A stretch of 64,000 nt of DNA, taken from contig JAKZAP010000008.1 in assembly GCA_023053575.1 (NCBI GenBank), positions 149,001 through 213,000 of the forward strand, written 5' to 3'. This document shows positions 43,131 through 53,605 of this stretch, one piece after another (the first letter of the stretch is position 1; every line of letters begins with the position of its first letter). Position numbers and translations under genes: made by a program. The notes under the pieces are model-generated. The model was not told the DNA's origin. It made no database searches and saw only the letters and a list, made by a program, of their open reading frames with translations. The DNA comes from Branchinecta lynchi. Lineage: Eukaryota > Arthropoda > Branchiopoda > Anostraca > Branchinectidae.

Positions 43131-43179
43131 CCACCGAGGTTGGATCAGGCAACAATATCTGAATAAAACAATTAGGTCA

Positions 43180-43640
43180 CATGGGCGCAGTATTACCAAG
43201 TTTATCTTAATCGGTCAACCGATTTGGTCCCTAAGCGTTTAAGAAAATGTACAGGACCCACCTCTAATCCTCCCACAGCACTACCATAATGACAAGACGA
43301 GGTTCGGACACATAAATGGCACATATTTGGCATCTGTGTCACTCAGACGTAGCATTTCCGAAAAATTTTCAGTGGGCCTACCGGTCCGGTACCTCTCAGC
43401 CCCACCTTCACCCAACGGACGTCCGACCCGGTTTGGGCCTCAAACTACTTGTCTAGGTCCCATGAGTTCTGTACCTTTCAAGTTTTATCCCAATCACTCT
43501 ATCCGTTCGTCCCCTACTCGTATTGCAATATTTCCGAGACCTCCTTGCAACACTGTCCTCAGACGCGGATAAATTGAACATCTTGGGCAAGTTTCAATCG
43601 AATCCGAGCACTTCCTAACGCCCATAGCCCCCAAAACCCG
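43180..43640 (-). repeat. Composite repeat family B, diverged minus-strand fragment
   Basis: CCAAGTTTATCTTAATCGGT, CAAGTTTTATCCCAATCAC and CAAGTTTCAATCGAATCCG are reverse forms of the ATGAAACTTGG core and occur at about 145-base spacing, as in family B. Confidence 0.6.
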
Positions 43641-44207
43641 CTTAGTTTACAAGCGAAAAAGACAGCTGCGTAAATATTCAAGCAGTGAAGTAATCTGTTG
43701 CAGTGTCCATTACTACTTTTCCGATTTGCTGACTACTGACTGCATAGTATGTTCCTGGTTGTATGTGATAACCATTGCTGCCAGGAAGATAATGGCGAAT
43801 TCGTTAATTTCATTAAACCGTCTCAATTGATATGTTGCAACTTATTATTACAACGATTGTAAGATGCATTCACGGAGAACGTGCTCTTTTTCTCGGTCAA
43901 TCGCTAAATCTTATCGGTAAAATCTGGGTTTGCCCCCTCCCCTCCCCCACGAAAATGGGCTAGTTCAGCCACTGGTTGGAACACGGTCATAGTCCAATGA
44001 GATTTCGCATGCGAAAATACGTATGAAAAATCGAACTCATGGAAACCTGGATGCGATGCGTAAAAATTTCGAAGCGAAGGAAGAAATTCGCATTCGACTG
44101 CGAAAACCGGACTGTGTTTGTACGTACCTTTATGTCTTCATCAAACTCGTTTTCCTGGCCACCTCGGCTACTACAACCCCCACCTAGTCCCTCTCCCCCT
44201 CCTGTAG

Positions 44208-44696
44208 ATATGGAATGGATTTGAGGATAAATACTTCGAAAATGTAGTCGAGAATCCCCGAAATCTATTCGAGAATCCCTTAAACGTCTTCGAGTAATCG
44301 GTGTATTCAAGAATCGACGAAGAGTTTTGAGACTTTTTTAGGTCTTCGAGAAATCACAAAAAGTATTCGAGAAAGGATAAAAAGTATTTGAGAAAAGATA
44401 AAATGTATTTGACATTTAAATCGAAATAAGGAACTCGAGAATGACACAAATGTATTTGACAATGACAAAAATACATTCAAGAATAAAAAAATTAAAATTC
44501 TCGAATGTATTTTTGTCATTCTCAAATACATTCATGTCCTTCTCGAATATCTAATTTCAACTTGAATGTCAAATACTTTTAAACCATTCTTGAAGACTTT
44601 TTATGGATTATCAAATACAAAGAACGATTCTTTGAAGACATTTGAGGTATTCTCGAATACATTATCGACGTATTTCGCCTCAGTTCCATTCCATAT
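44208..44696. repeat. Foldback element E with minisatellite arms
   Basis: The outer ends ATATGGAATGGATTTGAGG and its reverse CCTCAGTTCCATTCCATAT bound two arms of about 230 bases. Each arm is built of approximately 20-base units around TATTCGAGAA (left) or TTCTCGAATA (right). The centre near 44490 is A/T-rich. Full-length folding gives a very long hairpin. Confidence 0.85.
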
Positions 44697-45011
44697 TTGG
44701 ATGTAAAGTGTGACTTGTGATACTTACACTATAACTCTGATATGGTAGTACACACACGAATAAAAAAAATAATAGAAAGGAAAAAGTGGACGAAGTGCTT
44801 TCCTTCCGACATTTTCAATCAATTCCTACCCCTAACTTCCCTTCAAAAAGCGTGCCTCTTCCCGTGACCGCTACCGCTACACATGGGTTACAAAATATGC
44901 CAACGCTTATACGAAGTCTACCTAGACGTACGTTCACGCCGTTCTCTGAATAGCAGAAATCGTTCGCACATGAAATTAATTCTTTAGCCAACTAACAATT
45001 TTTCGTTTCAG

Positions 45012-45114
45012 GATGCGTCAGGCTTTCGAGAATATTTTCCAAAGATCAAATCCGTCTCTGATTTCTCCTGAGTTGAGGAGTTTCTTGCCGCTCGGCTCAA
45101 AGAAAGTCCAGCTG
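45012..45114 (+). CDS. CLCN2-like: ClC-2-type chloride channel, exon 12 of window (linker)
   Basis: A 103-base exon from TTTCAG to CTG|GTAAGT. After the split Arg it reads MRQAFENIFQRSNPSL, then SPELRSFLPLGSKKVQL. The S-K-K-V-Q-L end continues directly into [13 protein letters not shown] of the next exon, a junction conserved in arthropod ClC-a proteins (recalled, not searched). Confidence 0.88.
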
Positions 45115-45242
45115 GTAAGTAACCGTTCTTTTCATGTAGAATTCATATTGATTTCTTATACGGTCGTCGCAGTCCTTGGCTGTGTCTGTCATGAGCGTTC
45201 GTCTTCAAGGTCAACTTGTGTAGCACGCTTTTCTCTCTAGGA

Positions 45243-46232
45243 AAACAAGACCAAAGGTTTCGATGGGATCCCAAATACTTAATATTTGATCCAGACAACT
45301 GGTCTTGTCGCCAGGATCCTTGAACATATTTGCTATTGAAATTTGGAAAGTGAGATTAATTAGCAAATAGCTAGTGTCATCTGAGACAATCAAGTTCAGA
45401 TATACCTCCATAAGCCATATCTATTTTGACGATACTAATCGATACTTCCTGCTTTACTTCTTCCAAATTTCCGGTTTCGGGCGAATTCCGAGCGAACTTT
45501 TTGTCCAGCAAAAAATGAAAGTTCAGAAACGAATTCAGCGTATCTCCTTATCCCTATAAAGAACATCTAACCAACTTCAGGTAGCCTAAAACATTAACTT
45601 CTAACAAATTTTCCGATTCGTCCGGATTCCGGACGAACTACATGGCCAGGTAAAAAATGATTGTCATATATAGATTCAGCGTTTCTTCTTACCCATAAAT
45701 CTGTCATCTAATCAACTTAAAATAAAACTTTTGCTTTTAACACATTTTACGGTTTTATACGGACCAGCGATCTAGTTGTCCGGGTAGAAAATCATTTTCG
45801 CATAAGTGTTCAGCATGTCTTCTTATCCCTAAATCGAACGTACAAACAACTTCAGATAAAACTTTTGCTTTTAACAAACTTTCCGGTTTTCTCCGGATTC
45901 CGGACGAACTACTTGTCCGGCGAGAAAAAGGTTTGCATCATCTTCTTCAGCATGTCTTCTTACGCCATCATCGACGATCACATTAGCTGTTTATAAATGT
46001 TTTGTTTGCCCCTTAATTTGAACCCTCTCCCCACCCCTAAAGCTCCAGAGCCCATCTACAAACTCGACCCTACCCTTGACCCAAAGAACCCTCACACCAA
46101 GTTTCATCAAAATACCTCATTCTCTTAGAGAGTTATCGTGCTCACAGACGGACGGACAGGCGGACTGACGGAAAACTTTTGCGATGTCACAGGTATCCCT
46201 CCACTTATGTTTTGGGAAACCAAAAAATCCAG
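45243..46232 (-). repeat. Composite repeat family C, copy 2, inverted relative to copy 1
   Basis: Left: AAGACCAAAGGTTTCGATGG and GATCCCAAATAC. Right: CACCAAGTTTCATCAAAAT, AGAGTTATCGTGCTCACAG, GACGGACGGACAGG and GGTATCCCTCCACTTATGT. The order and phrases are the reverse of 39045-40112. Confidence 0.8.
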
Positions 46233-46539
46233 GTGAACATTGTAAAATTAAATTGAAACTTAATGAAATGAAACTGGAACTGAATGAAATTGGAACTGAA
46301 ATGGATGAAATTGGAGCTGCTGGAGAAATGTGTAAAGTACAGGCAAAAACAGAGACTCAGTAAATTTCACCTTTGTCCATAACCAGATCAGAGGCTCGCA
46401 AGTGATAGCTTTCTCGCAAGTTGATTACATCAGCGTTTCAAGTCATGTGACAGTCCCTTCGTATCTTACTTTCAGAAGTACTTTAAATTATCTTAAATCA
46501 CTGTTCACGCGACACAGACTGCCTGCCGGTTAGACAAAT

Positions 46540-49500
46540 CGTCGCTGTCACGCATTTAGGGGTCAAGCGACATAGTTCAGAATGTTCAGAAGAAGAAGAA
46601 GATCTATTTTTCAACTGATCTTGATGGTTTTTATGTCGCTTAGCTCTTTTTGACCGTTTTCGTGGCGGTTAAACCTTTTGAGCAACTCAAGTATCTCAAG
46701 AACGGCTTGTCGTAGGGCTCTGAAAAATTTCGCAGTAGAAGCAGGAGCTAAGATCCATAGATACCATGGTATCTGTTACCCGGTAACTCGATCTGCAATT
46801 GGTCGTTTTTGCAGTTACCGTGGTATCTGATATACGGTTGCTCTGCAAAAAAGACAATTGCGGAAATTGCGCCTTTGGAAGTCTTCCCAAAAGAAAAACT
46901 GATATTCAGTCACACTCACAGTCACATTCAGTCACAAAGAAGTGCCAAACTTCTTTCTCACAAATTTGACAAAAATTGATGAAAGTGAGGTGACTTTCGC
47001 ATACTACGATCAGTTACCACGGTCGGACCGTGGTATCTGGATATCAGATACCACGATAACTGGCCAGATACCACAATAACTGCAAAAACGCCTTTTGACC
47101 GTGAAGGAAGGAAGGAAGGAATTTATTTCTTCAACATTTCTACAACATATTGAACATATTCTTAAACCAATAGCCCGTCTGAATATGTGACAACAGGTCA
47201 CCTGTTTAAGACGGACATCAAATTATCAAGATCTATTGATAACACTTAGTGAGACTTTACTCACTCCAAATATAGCTTTCTTCACTCAAACACCCCTATC
47301 CTACCCAATTCCCATTCCCCTCCCCAATCCTGCCCCAATCTTCATTAAACAACCAACTCAATTACCCAACAAATATTTGTGTAATCTATTCTTAAACAAT
47401 AAATGATTATCAGACTCCCTAATGCTTGCCGGTAGATTATTCCAAACAATCACACCACTATTTCTAATTATAAATGACGCTCTACTACTCTTACGCGACT
47501 CACTAACAAGCCTATCATTATTCCTCGTATCATAATTATGGTAATCTGAATTCAGACTAAAAAAATTACTAAAATACGACGGAGAAAATCTATTTAATAC
47601 ACTGTACACAAAATTACCAATTTGCTGATCTCTTATATGTTTAACTTTCAACACATTGATATCGCGATAACAATCTTCTGTATGGCGACAATTTTTTAAC
47701 TCAACCCAAAACACGGAGAGCTTTATTTTGCAGAATTTCAACACGTTTAAAATTAGAATTAAAGTTACTGGCATACACAGAACATCTCTATATTAAATAT
47801 GGATGAACAATTGAAAAATAAATGTCTCTTAGTGCTATTACCGGTAAAATGTTTTTGAATCGGCACATTACACCCACGCCTCTCGCCATTTTTGTTGCAA
47901 TAATGCCACTGTGTTTTTTCCAGTTAAAATTTACAACAAGATTGAAACCAAAAATATTTACAAGCATAAACTTGGTTAACCGGGGAATTTCCAAGTAAAA
48001 TGTGTTCTTCATCATTTGTAGTTCGTTCAAGTTTACTAAATATCATTTAATTGGGCAATAAAACTCGACTTCATACAAATTGTTAGGTTCACAAGTGCTG
48101 CATTAGCTTTGCAAATTAGCTCACTCAACGATCTAGCGGCTACAGTAAGTGCTGTGTCATCAGCAAATGCTGTGACTAACGTATCTGGTAAATAGAAACG
48201 TAGTGTGTCGACGTACACTAGAAATAGAAGCGGACCAAGCACTGAGCCTTGGGGCACTCCACACTTGACATCATGAGCCTTTCCAATAACACTGTCAACA
48301 ACAATTCTGATGGATCTGCCATGTAGGTGTGAATGGAACCAATCAAGTGGCTTGCCGCGCACTCCTAGAGCCAATAATCTCTTCATTAGCAGTTCAAAGT
48401 CCGGTTTTTTAAGATCAGTAAAGACCGTAAGGGGTATAAGTCCTTTTTCAATCGACGAGTTGACAATGTCTATAGTGCATCGCATGTGAAGTTGAATGTT
48501 TTTTTCGAAAACCGAACTAGCACTCACTTAACATACCAAGTTTGTCCAGGTATGCACTCAGTCTGTTATGCACCACCTTTTCTATTATTTTCGAGAAAAT
48601 TGGTAGAAGAGAAATCGGTCTCCAGTTGTTTAGTTCTTCTTTATTTCCACCTTTGTGTAGTGGTGGAACTTTAGCCCGTTTTAGGTTCTTCTTTATTTCC
48701 ACCTTTGTGTATAGTGGTGGAACTTTAGCCCGTTTTAGGGCCTCTGGGAAAATAGCCTTCTCTAGGGATAGATTTATAATATAAAGTAGACACGGGAGTA
48801 GGTATACAAATACTGATCTGAGCGCTTTCAGGTTAAATCCGTCAATTCCAGCACTGTTAGATTTAAGATTATCAACAATTTGTTGCAACTCATATTCACT
48901 GCACTTTTCAAAAGTAAACGTATGCCCACAACTTCGGTCATCCAAAAAGTGGTCTTCTCCTTCTGGGCCAGTAACATCTGCGACATCTTGTTTTATTTTA
49001 AGTCCCACATTTGCGAAATAATTTCCAAACTCATCTGCAATTTGTTGTTTATTAGTAACCTGGCATCCGTTTATTACCAGACTATCAACCTCGTCATTCT
49101 TATTAACACCACCCTTAATTACATCATTTATTAACTGCCATGTACCTCTAACATCTCCTTTTTTTTCACTAAACTTTTCACGATAACATTGGGCCATCCT
49201 TTTTCTCCGTAGGGAGTTTACTTTATTGCGCGTGACTCTATATATTTCTTTATTATCTTCATTTGGGCATTCTAGGTACAGCTTATGACTCCTGTTTCTT
49301 CTCTCAATAAGTCCGAAATCCAAGGCTTTCGGGGTGGTCTTTATTTTTAACTGTTTGGTATAATCGGAAAACAAGCATCATGAATAGGTGAAACTGTTTC
49401 CATTAGCGTATCAAACGCAGCTGATGGATTCTCTTTCTCATCTTGGACTTTTTCCCATGACAGGACACTGATAGCTTCTTTGAATTTCTGCAGTTTTTTT

Positions 49501-50281
49501 GTTTCATTTCTCTGTGTGGCTTTTTCTCCTTGCTCCTTCGATTCAGTTCCCACTTCTTTATAGGGCAAACTAATGGTAGGTGGTTGGATCCTGGTTGAAC
49601 AATTACATCACACAAGCTATCAGAAATCACACTTGAAGGTACAAAAATGTTGTCAATTACAGTTGCCGAATGATCACTTATCCGTGATGGGATAAGATAC
49701 ACTGGAAAAAAATTATTCGATAACATTAAATTCAAAAAATCAAGATTAAAATGATTATCTAAACTCAAAAGATCAAAATTAAAATCACCAGTAAATGTAC
49801 AATTTGAATTTACAGCCAACAGACGAGACACAAACTTATCAAAATTGTCCAGGAATTCCAACGGCGGAGCACTAGGGGGTCTATAAGCCGAACAAACCAA
49901 AATTTGCATCTTACCCCCCATTTCAATTTCATTAACAAATGTTTCGAGCTTACCTTCAATCCAAACACTTTAATCGTCCCTTTCCTTATACCTTAACTGA
50001 TCCTTTAAAAACGCCAACCCACCTCGTTGAATATTAGTACGGGACTTTGATGCCAGTTGATACCCTGGAAAAGTGTAAGACGGAAGAAAGCTGTTCGGAG
50101 TGATAAACGACTCACAAATACCTAGTATGTCGACAGACTGACTAAACAACTCTAAAAATCTGATACTACGATAACTGCAAAAACGACTTTAGACCTTGGT
50201 AACAGATACCCTGGTATCTGCAAAAAACGCAACTATTGTCACAAAAAATGTCGCTTGACCCCTTAGTGTGTGACAGCGACG
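46540..50281. mobile_element. DNA element H with AAAT duplications, split by LINE E
   Basis: Terminal inverted repeats of 34 bases with three mismatches: left CGTCGCTGTCACGCATTTAG then GGGTCAAGCGACAT, right its reverse at 50248-50281. AAAT flanks both sides (46536-46539, 50282-50285). The interior is built of GATACCA-TGGTATC palindromes and GTTTTTGCAGTTA phrases. Without the LINE it is about 680 bases and has no transposase. Confidence 0.85.
47103..50160 (-). mobile_element. LINE E (CR1/jockey-like), endonuclease and reverse transcriptase, degenerate
   Basis: Minus-strand order: endonuclease part with VDILGICESFITPNSFLPS, CSAYRPPSAPPLEFLDNF, FTGDFNFDLLSLDNHFN and RISDHSATVIDNIFVPS. Then KLYLECPNEDNKEIYRVTRN and ELNNWRPISLLPIFSKIIEK. 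After a frame change come CGVPQGSVLGPLLFLVYVD and TAFADDTALTVAARSL, and finally YDTRNNDRLVSESRKSSRAS to the stop at 47358. The A-F-D motif is replaced by FTDLKKPDFELL, stops are present, and a 52-base duplication sits at 48634-48738. The 3' tail is GAAG-type microsatellite (47103-47120). It is truncated inside the endonuclease at about 50160. Confidence 0.92.
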
Positions 50282-50478
50282 AAATTACTCCTTTTTTTTT
50301 AACTCTGAGTAATGTGACCTTTGGACACAGACCTGTGCTAATCCTCAAAGGAAGGGGAAAGGGGAAAAGACAGCTCTAAACAAGCTACCCTGTAGTGGGT
50401 GTTCTCCGTCTTTGGTAAAGAACAAGTCAAGAACTTCATGCGACAATTTTTGTTTCATCTTATTCTCTGTCTCTCTAG

Positions 50479-50706
50479 CCGAGAGCTCGTGTGATAGACA
50501 TGTCCCCCGAAGAGCAGGAGCTTTGGGAAGAAGCAGAGATGGAGAAGCCAGTTGACCTCAGCAAGTGTCATATAGACCCCGCACCATTCCAGCTCGTGGA
50601 GCGGACGTCTCTCCTTAAAGTACATGCCCTCTTTAGCATGATGGGTGTGAACCACGCTTATGTGACAGCAACGGGACGGCTTGTGGGCGTAGTGGCGCTT
50701 CCGGAG
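50479..50706 (+). CDS. CLCN2-like: ClC-2-type chloride channel, exon 13 of window (CBS domain 2)
   Basis: A 228-base, phase 0-0 exon from CTCTAG to GAG|GTGAGT. It encodes [18 protein letters not shown], then [20 protein letters not shown] and [20 protein letters not shown], ending [11 protein letters not shown]. The [14 protein letters not shown] phrase is the hallmark of CBS domain 2 in ClC-1/2 channels. It is preceded by a 5.4-kb intron made of a family C copy and a DNA element carrying a LINE. Confidence 0.96.
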
Positions 50707-50774
50707 GTGAGTCAAGTATTCTATTGTGGACTTGCCACCTGATCAACGTTCTCCTGTCTCTTTGTTCTTTGAGA

Positions 50775-51044
50775 GTGTTCCACCCTACTTACCGCAGTTA
50801 CTACGCATGATGTCACGAATTCTGGCTTTTTTATGTCATGGCTGGGACGATTTTTCTATTTTCAAGCAGAATATCATGCAACAGACGATCCGACCAATCA
50901 CGTTACAGAGATGCGTAGTTACCACGCTTACTATGCTCCCGAGCATCGTTACTACTTTAAGAAGGTTGGAACGGTCAGCGTAGTAACTTTTTACGACGTT
51001 GGAACGAAAGTAGTAGAGTTACTACTGTTAGAAGGGTGGAACAC
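50775..51044. mobile_element. GTGTTCCACCCT-family element, intact copy (270 bases)
   Basis: Perfect 12-base terminal inverted repeats GTGTTCCACCCT / AGGGTGGAACAC. Interior: CTTACCGCAGTTACTACGCA, CACGTTACAGAGATGCGTAG, TACCACGCTTACTATGCTC, GAAGGTTGGAACGGTCAGC. No clear target-site duplication. It lies in the last intron of the ClC gene. The frames that run through it are not coding. Confidence 0.88.
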
Positions 51045-51214
51045 ACTATTTCTTCTATGTATAGTGTCGCTAAAGTGCTGTCACTGCACACAAAAGTGTT
51101 GCATCGGACGAATTGCCCCACGTCCCAATATATCCAAAATTGAGAAGTATATACGGAACCATGAACCATTTATCGATCATTATAAAGATCTACTAATCCC
51201 GTACTTTGCGGATA

Positions 51215-51390
51215 AATACGCCTTGAGCCCAAACTGACTGGGAAACATGAACGAACCTGATTGCAGGTTCGACGTTCCTGTGCGTTCAACAGCCTGAAGA
51301 GGACCCTTGCCAAGAAAGGCAATATTGCTACCATAGCATCATAACTGACGTATCCGTTTTTAGCCGTTTTCTGAATATCTATCGATCCTG
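51215..51390. repeat. Foldback-family copy
   Basis: GCCTGAAGAGGACCCTTGCC, AAGAAAGGCAATATTGC and TAACTGACGTATCCGTTTT. The GAAA of the family has decayed to CAAT here. Confidence 0.7.
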
Positions 51391-51874
51391 TATCTACAAG
51401 GAGAAAGAAGAAAATTACACAAGATGAACACTGTTGACTTAAAACGACCAATGTCTCAGATTATTCAGTAAAAGCTAATTTATTCTGCTACGCGTCTTAT
51501 TATTCCTGATACGTCTTAGCCGCCGTTTTTCAGCGGATATTGATCCGTTTGCTTGGGAAAAGAAGACTTTGAATTAACTAGTCTTGAAATTATTGCGTAG
51601 ATTTAATCAAATCTTTCCAAGAACTAAAGGAAAAGCTTGATGACGTAGTGTCATGTAAATTCAATACAAACCTCCCTAACCTACAGAGTGTTGCAACACC
51701 TTTCAGTTTAAAAAGCGTAATCTTGTCTTTCCTGTTCATTTTGTTTTATCCGTTGTACTATATTTGTGCGCTGGATGCTGATACCGAGGCAAGGGAGGAC
51801 AGACTAATCCGCCTCAAGCACTAAACTGGTATAAGGCGAGTTGAGCTGATCCGCTAATTTTCTTTTCTTCGCAG
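51391..51874. other. End of last ClC intron, nothing recognised
   Basis: A/T-rich; ends in TTTTCTTCGCAG. Confidence 0.5.
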
Positions 51875-52147
51875 CTTCGTAAAGCCATCGAGAACGTCAA
51901 CGCCGGATTACTACAACCCTCCGAACCCCGGTGCCCCTTGAACCTCAATTCTACCGATTCATCAAGTGCGGGACGTGAAGAATCAGGACCTCCTACAGAG
52001 GCGACCCAACTGCTAGAAGTTTCCATTCCCCAGTCGGAAGAGATCCCTCACATCGATAACGAAGAAAACGCCCAGACGTTAACCTACGAGTTTGACAGCG
52101 ACACCGGAGCTTTTACGAGACAAGGCGAGGAGAGTAGTGACACCTAG
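51875..52147 (+). CDS. CLCN2-like: ClC-2-type chloride channel, last coding exon and stop
   Basis: Acceptor CTTCGCAG, then LRKAIENVNAGLLQPSEP, which ends CBS2 (V-A-L-P-E joined to L-R-K-A-I-E). An acidic tail rich in Glu, Asp, Ser and Thr follows, ending GEESSDT and a TAG stop at 52145. The full in-window coding length is 2417 bases and keeps one frame over all 14 exons, which strongly supports the model. No AATAAA is evident in the following kilobase, so the transcript end is undetermined. Confidence 0.93.
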   Translation, partial: LRKAIENVNAGLLQPSEPRCPLNLNSTDSSSAGREESGPPTEATQLLEVSIPQSEEIPHIDNEENAQTLTYEFDSDTGAFTRQGEESSDT

Positions 52148-53202
52148 GCAAAATACTTGAACTAAATATTGCAGGAAATTGCTAGAAAATTATGGCAGTC
52201 CTAGAGACGTATTCTATACAGCTTTGGACTGTCCTGGCTACACGTCGTGCAGATCGGTGATACGTAAGAGACATCCCGTTTAGTCCTGTATTATTGTTTC
52301 CAGTTCCTTGAGTATTAACGTTTGTTTCTCCGAAATTGTCAATCCTGAAGGGAGACAGAAGTCTGCAGCCGAACGAGTTGAACAAATGGAAATAGTAGAA
52401 GCATTACCACCTCGATTGCCATGGTATTGTCCTTCGATTTCCTGCAGTTAGATTTGGGTGAGGAATTCCTAAATTGTCGTTAGTAAGATAGATAGCCTAC
52501 ACATACGCTGGCAATACCGGTTCGTCTCGATTTTCGCAGTAAAGCGAACGAAATACGGCTAGAAGTAGTTTCTTATTTTAGAAAATTAAGGAAAGTCTTC
52601 TAGAAGGTTCGGAAAGTAACAGCTAGTAATTTTGTTACCCTGGTCGCTTGTTCGTAGACAGAGCGCGAGGGGGTGGGAAGACCGTTTGCAGTGTCTGATT
52701 CATGAAGTAAAGGGTGGACCGGGGAGATAAAAATAGGTATTCAGACTATGGACCGGGGCCTTAAGCGCAGCGCAGACGTGGTGGCCATGGGAAACTTCAG
52801 GGGACAACCACTGCCGTCGATTTGCATGGGAGTCACAAAGAGGAAAGGAGGTGGGACTAGGGAGTACGCACCGTGGGGGGGTAAAATCTGCAGCGCGCGC
52901 AATCAAAGTTTTCTGTATAATACCATTGTACGCCTATCCAGTTGTAAGTGATTGACCCGTTGCGGGTGTTCAGAAGGCTTGTGCTGGCTGCAGCAAGCAA
53001 TGCGCCATATTCCAGTTCGGTGCTTCCACGCGGGCGATTTTCTGTAAATATCCCTAGGCCTTACCATCAGCACATGTGTATGGTAAAATAGATCCACAGG
53101 TTGACGAGTGAAAAATCTGCTTCCCAGGTAAGGGAGATGTTGCATGTGTCTCAGTTATAGAAAGTGAAAGTTACCCACTACCTTAGGACTCCTACTTTTT
53201 AC
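52148..53202 (+). other. ClC 3' UTR / intergenic
   Basis: Presumably begins with the 3' untranslated region of the channel. I saw no AATAAA before about 53423 and no further coding exon. Confidence 0.4.
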
Positions 53203-53605
53203 TATAGGCGTATTCTCGCCGTTCCCCGAAGACTCCACTTGAGGAGTCCCCGCATTTTTGTTTGTCCCGGGGACTCACTCCCCGTAATCTCGCGAGTCCC
53301 CATGGACGGGGAATGCTCCGATTGTCATCACCATCATCAAAAAGGACTACCTTTCAGATTCGAAGGGGAATCAGTTTTTGCTGCGGTTTTGGCAATATCA
53401 AATTAAGTAAAAACAGTCAGAATAAACTAAACCAAAAATAAAGTGGATCCGGACTAATTTCGTCAGCTGCTCATTTTTTATTTCGAACAAAATCCATTTT
53501 GGAAGCATTCCCCGTGTTCTCGCTGTTTCTGTAAGCGGAGACCACATGGAGTGACTCCCTCTATTCTCGGCGTTCCCTTCGAAAAACGGCGAGAATACGC
53601 CTTAT
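53203..53605. mobile_element. Inverted-repeat element G
   Basis: The left end TATAGGCGTATTCTCGCCGT and the right end ACGGCGAGAATACGCCTTAT are inverted with one indel. The interior has GAAGACTCCACTTGAGGAGT hairpins and CCCCGGGGACTCACTCC-type phrases. No transposase. It contains AATAAA hexamers near 53423 and 53436 that could end the ClC transcript (inference). Confidence 0.75.

Noticed and set aside
50833..51237. 134-codon ORF after CBS2 exon
   Set aside because: It runs through the inverted-repeat element at 50775-51044 and a foldback copy. The ClC frame continues instead at 51875.
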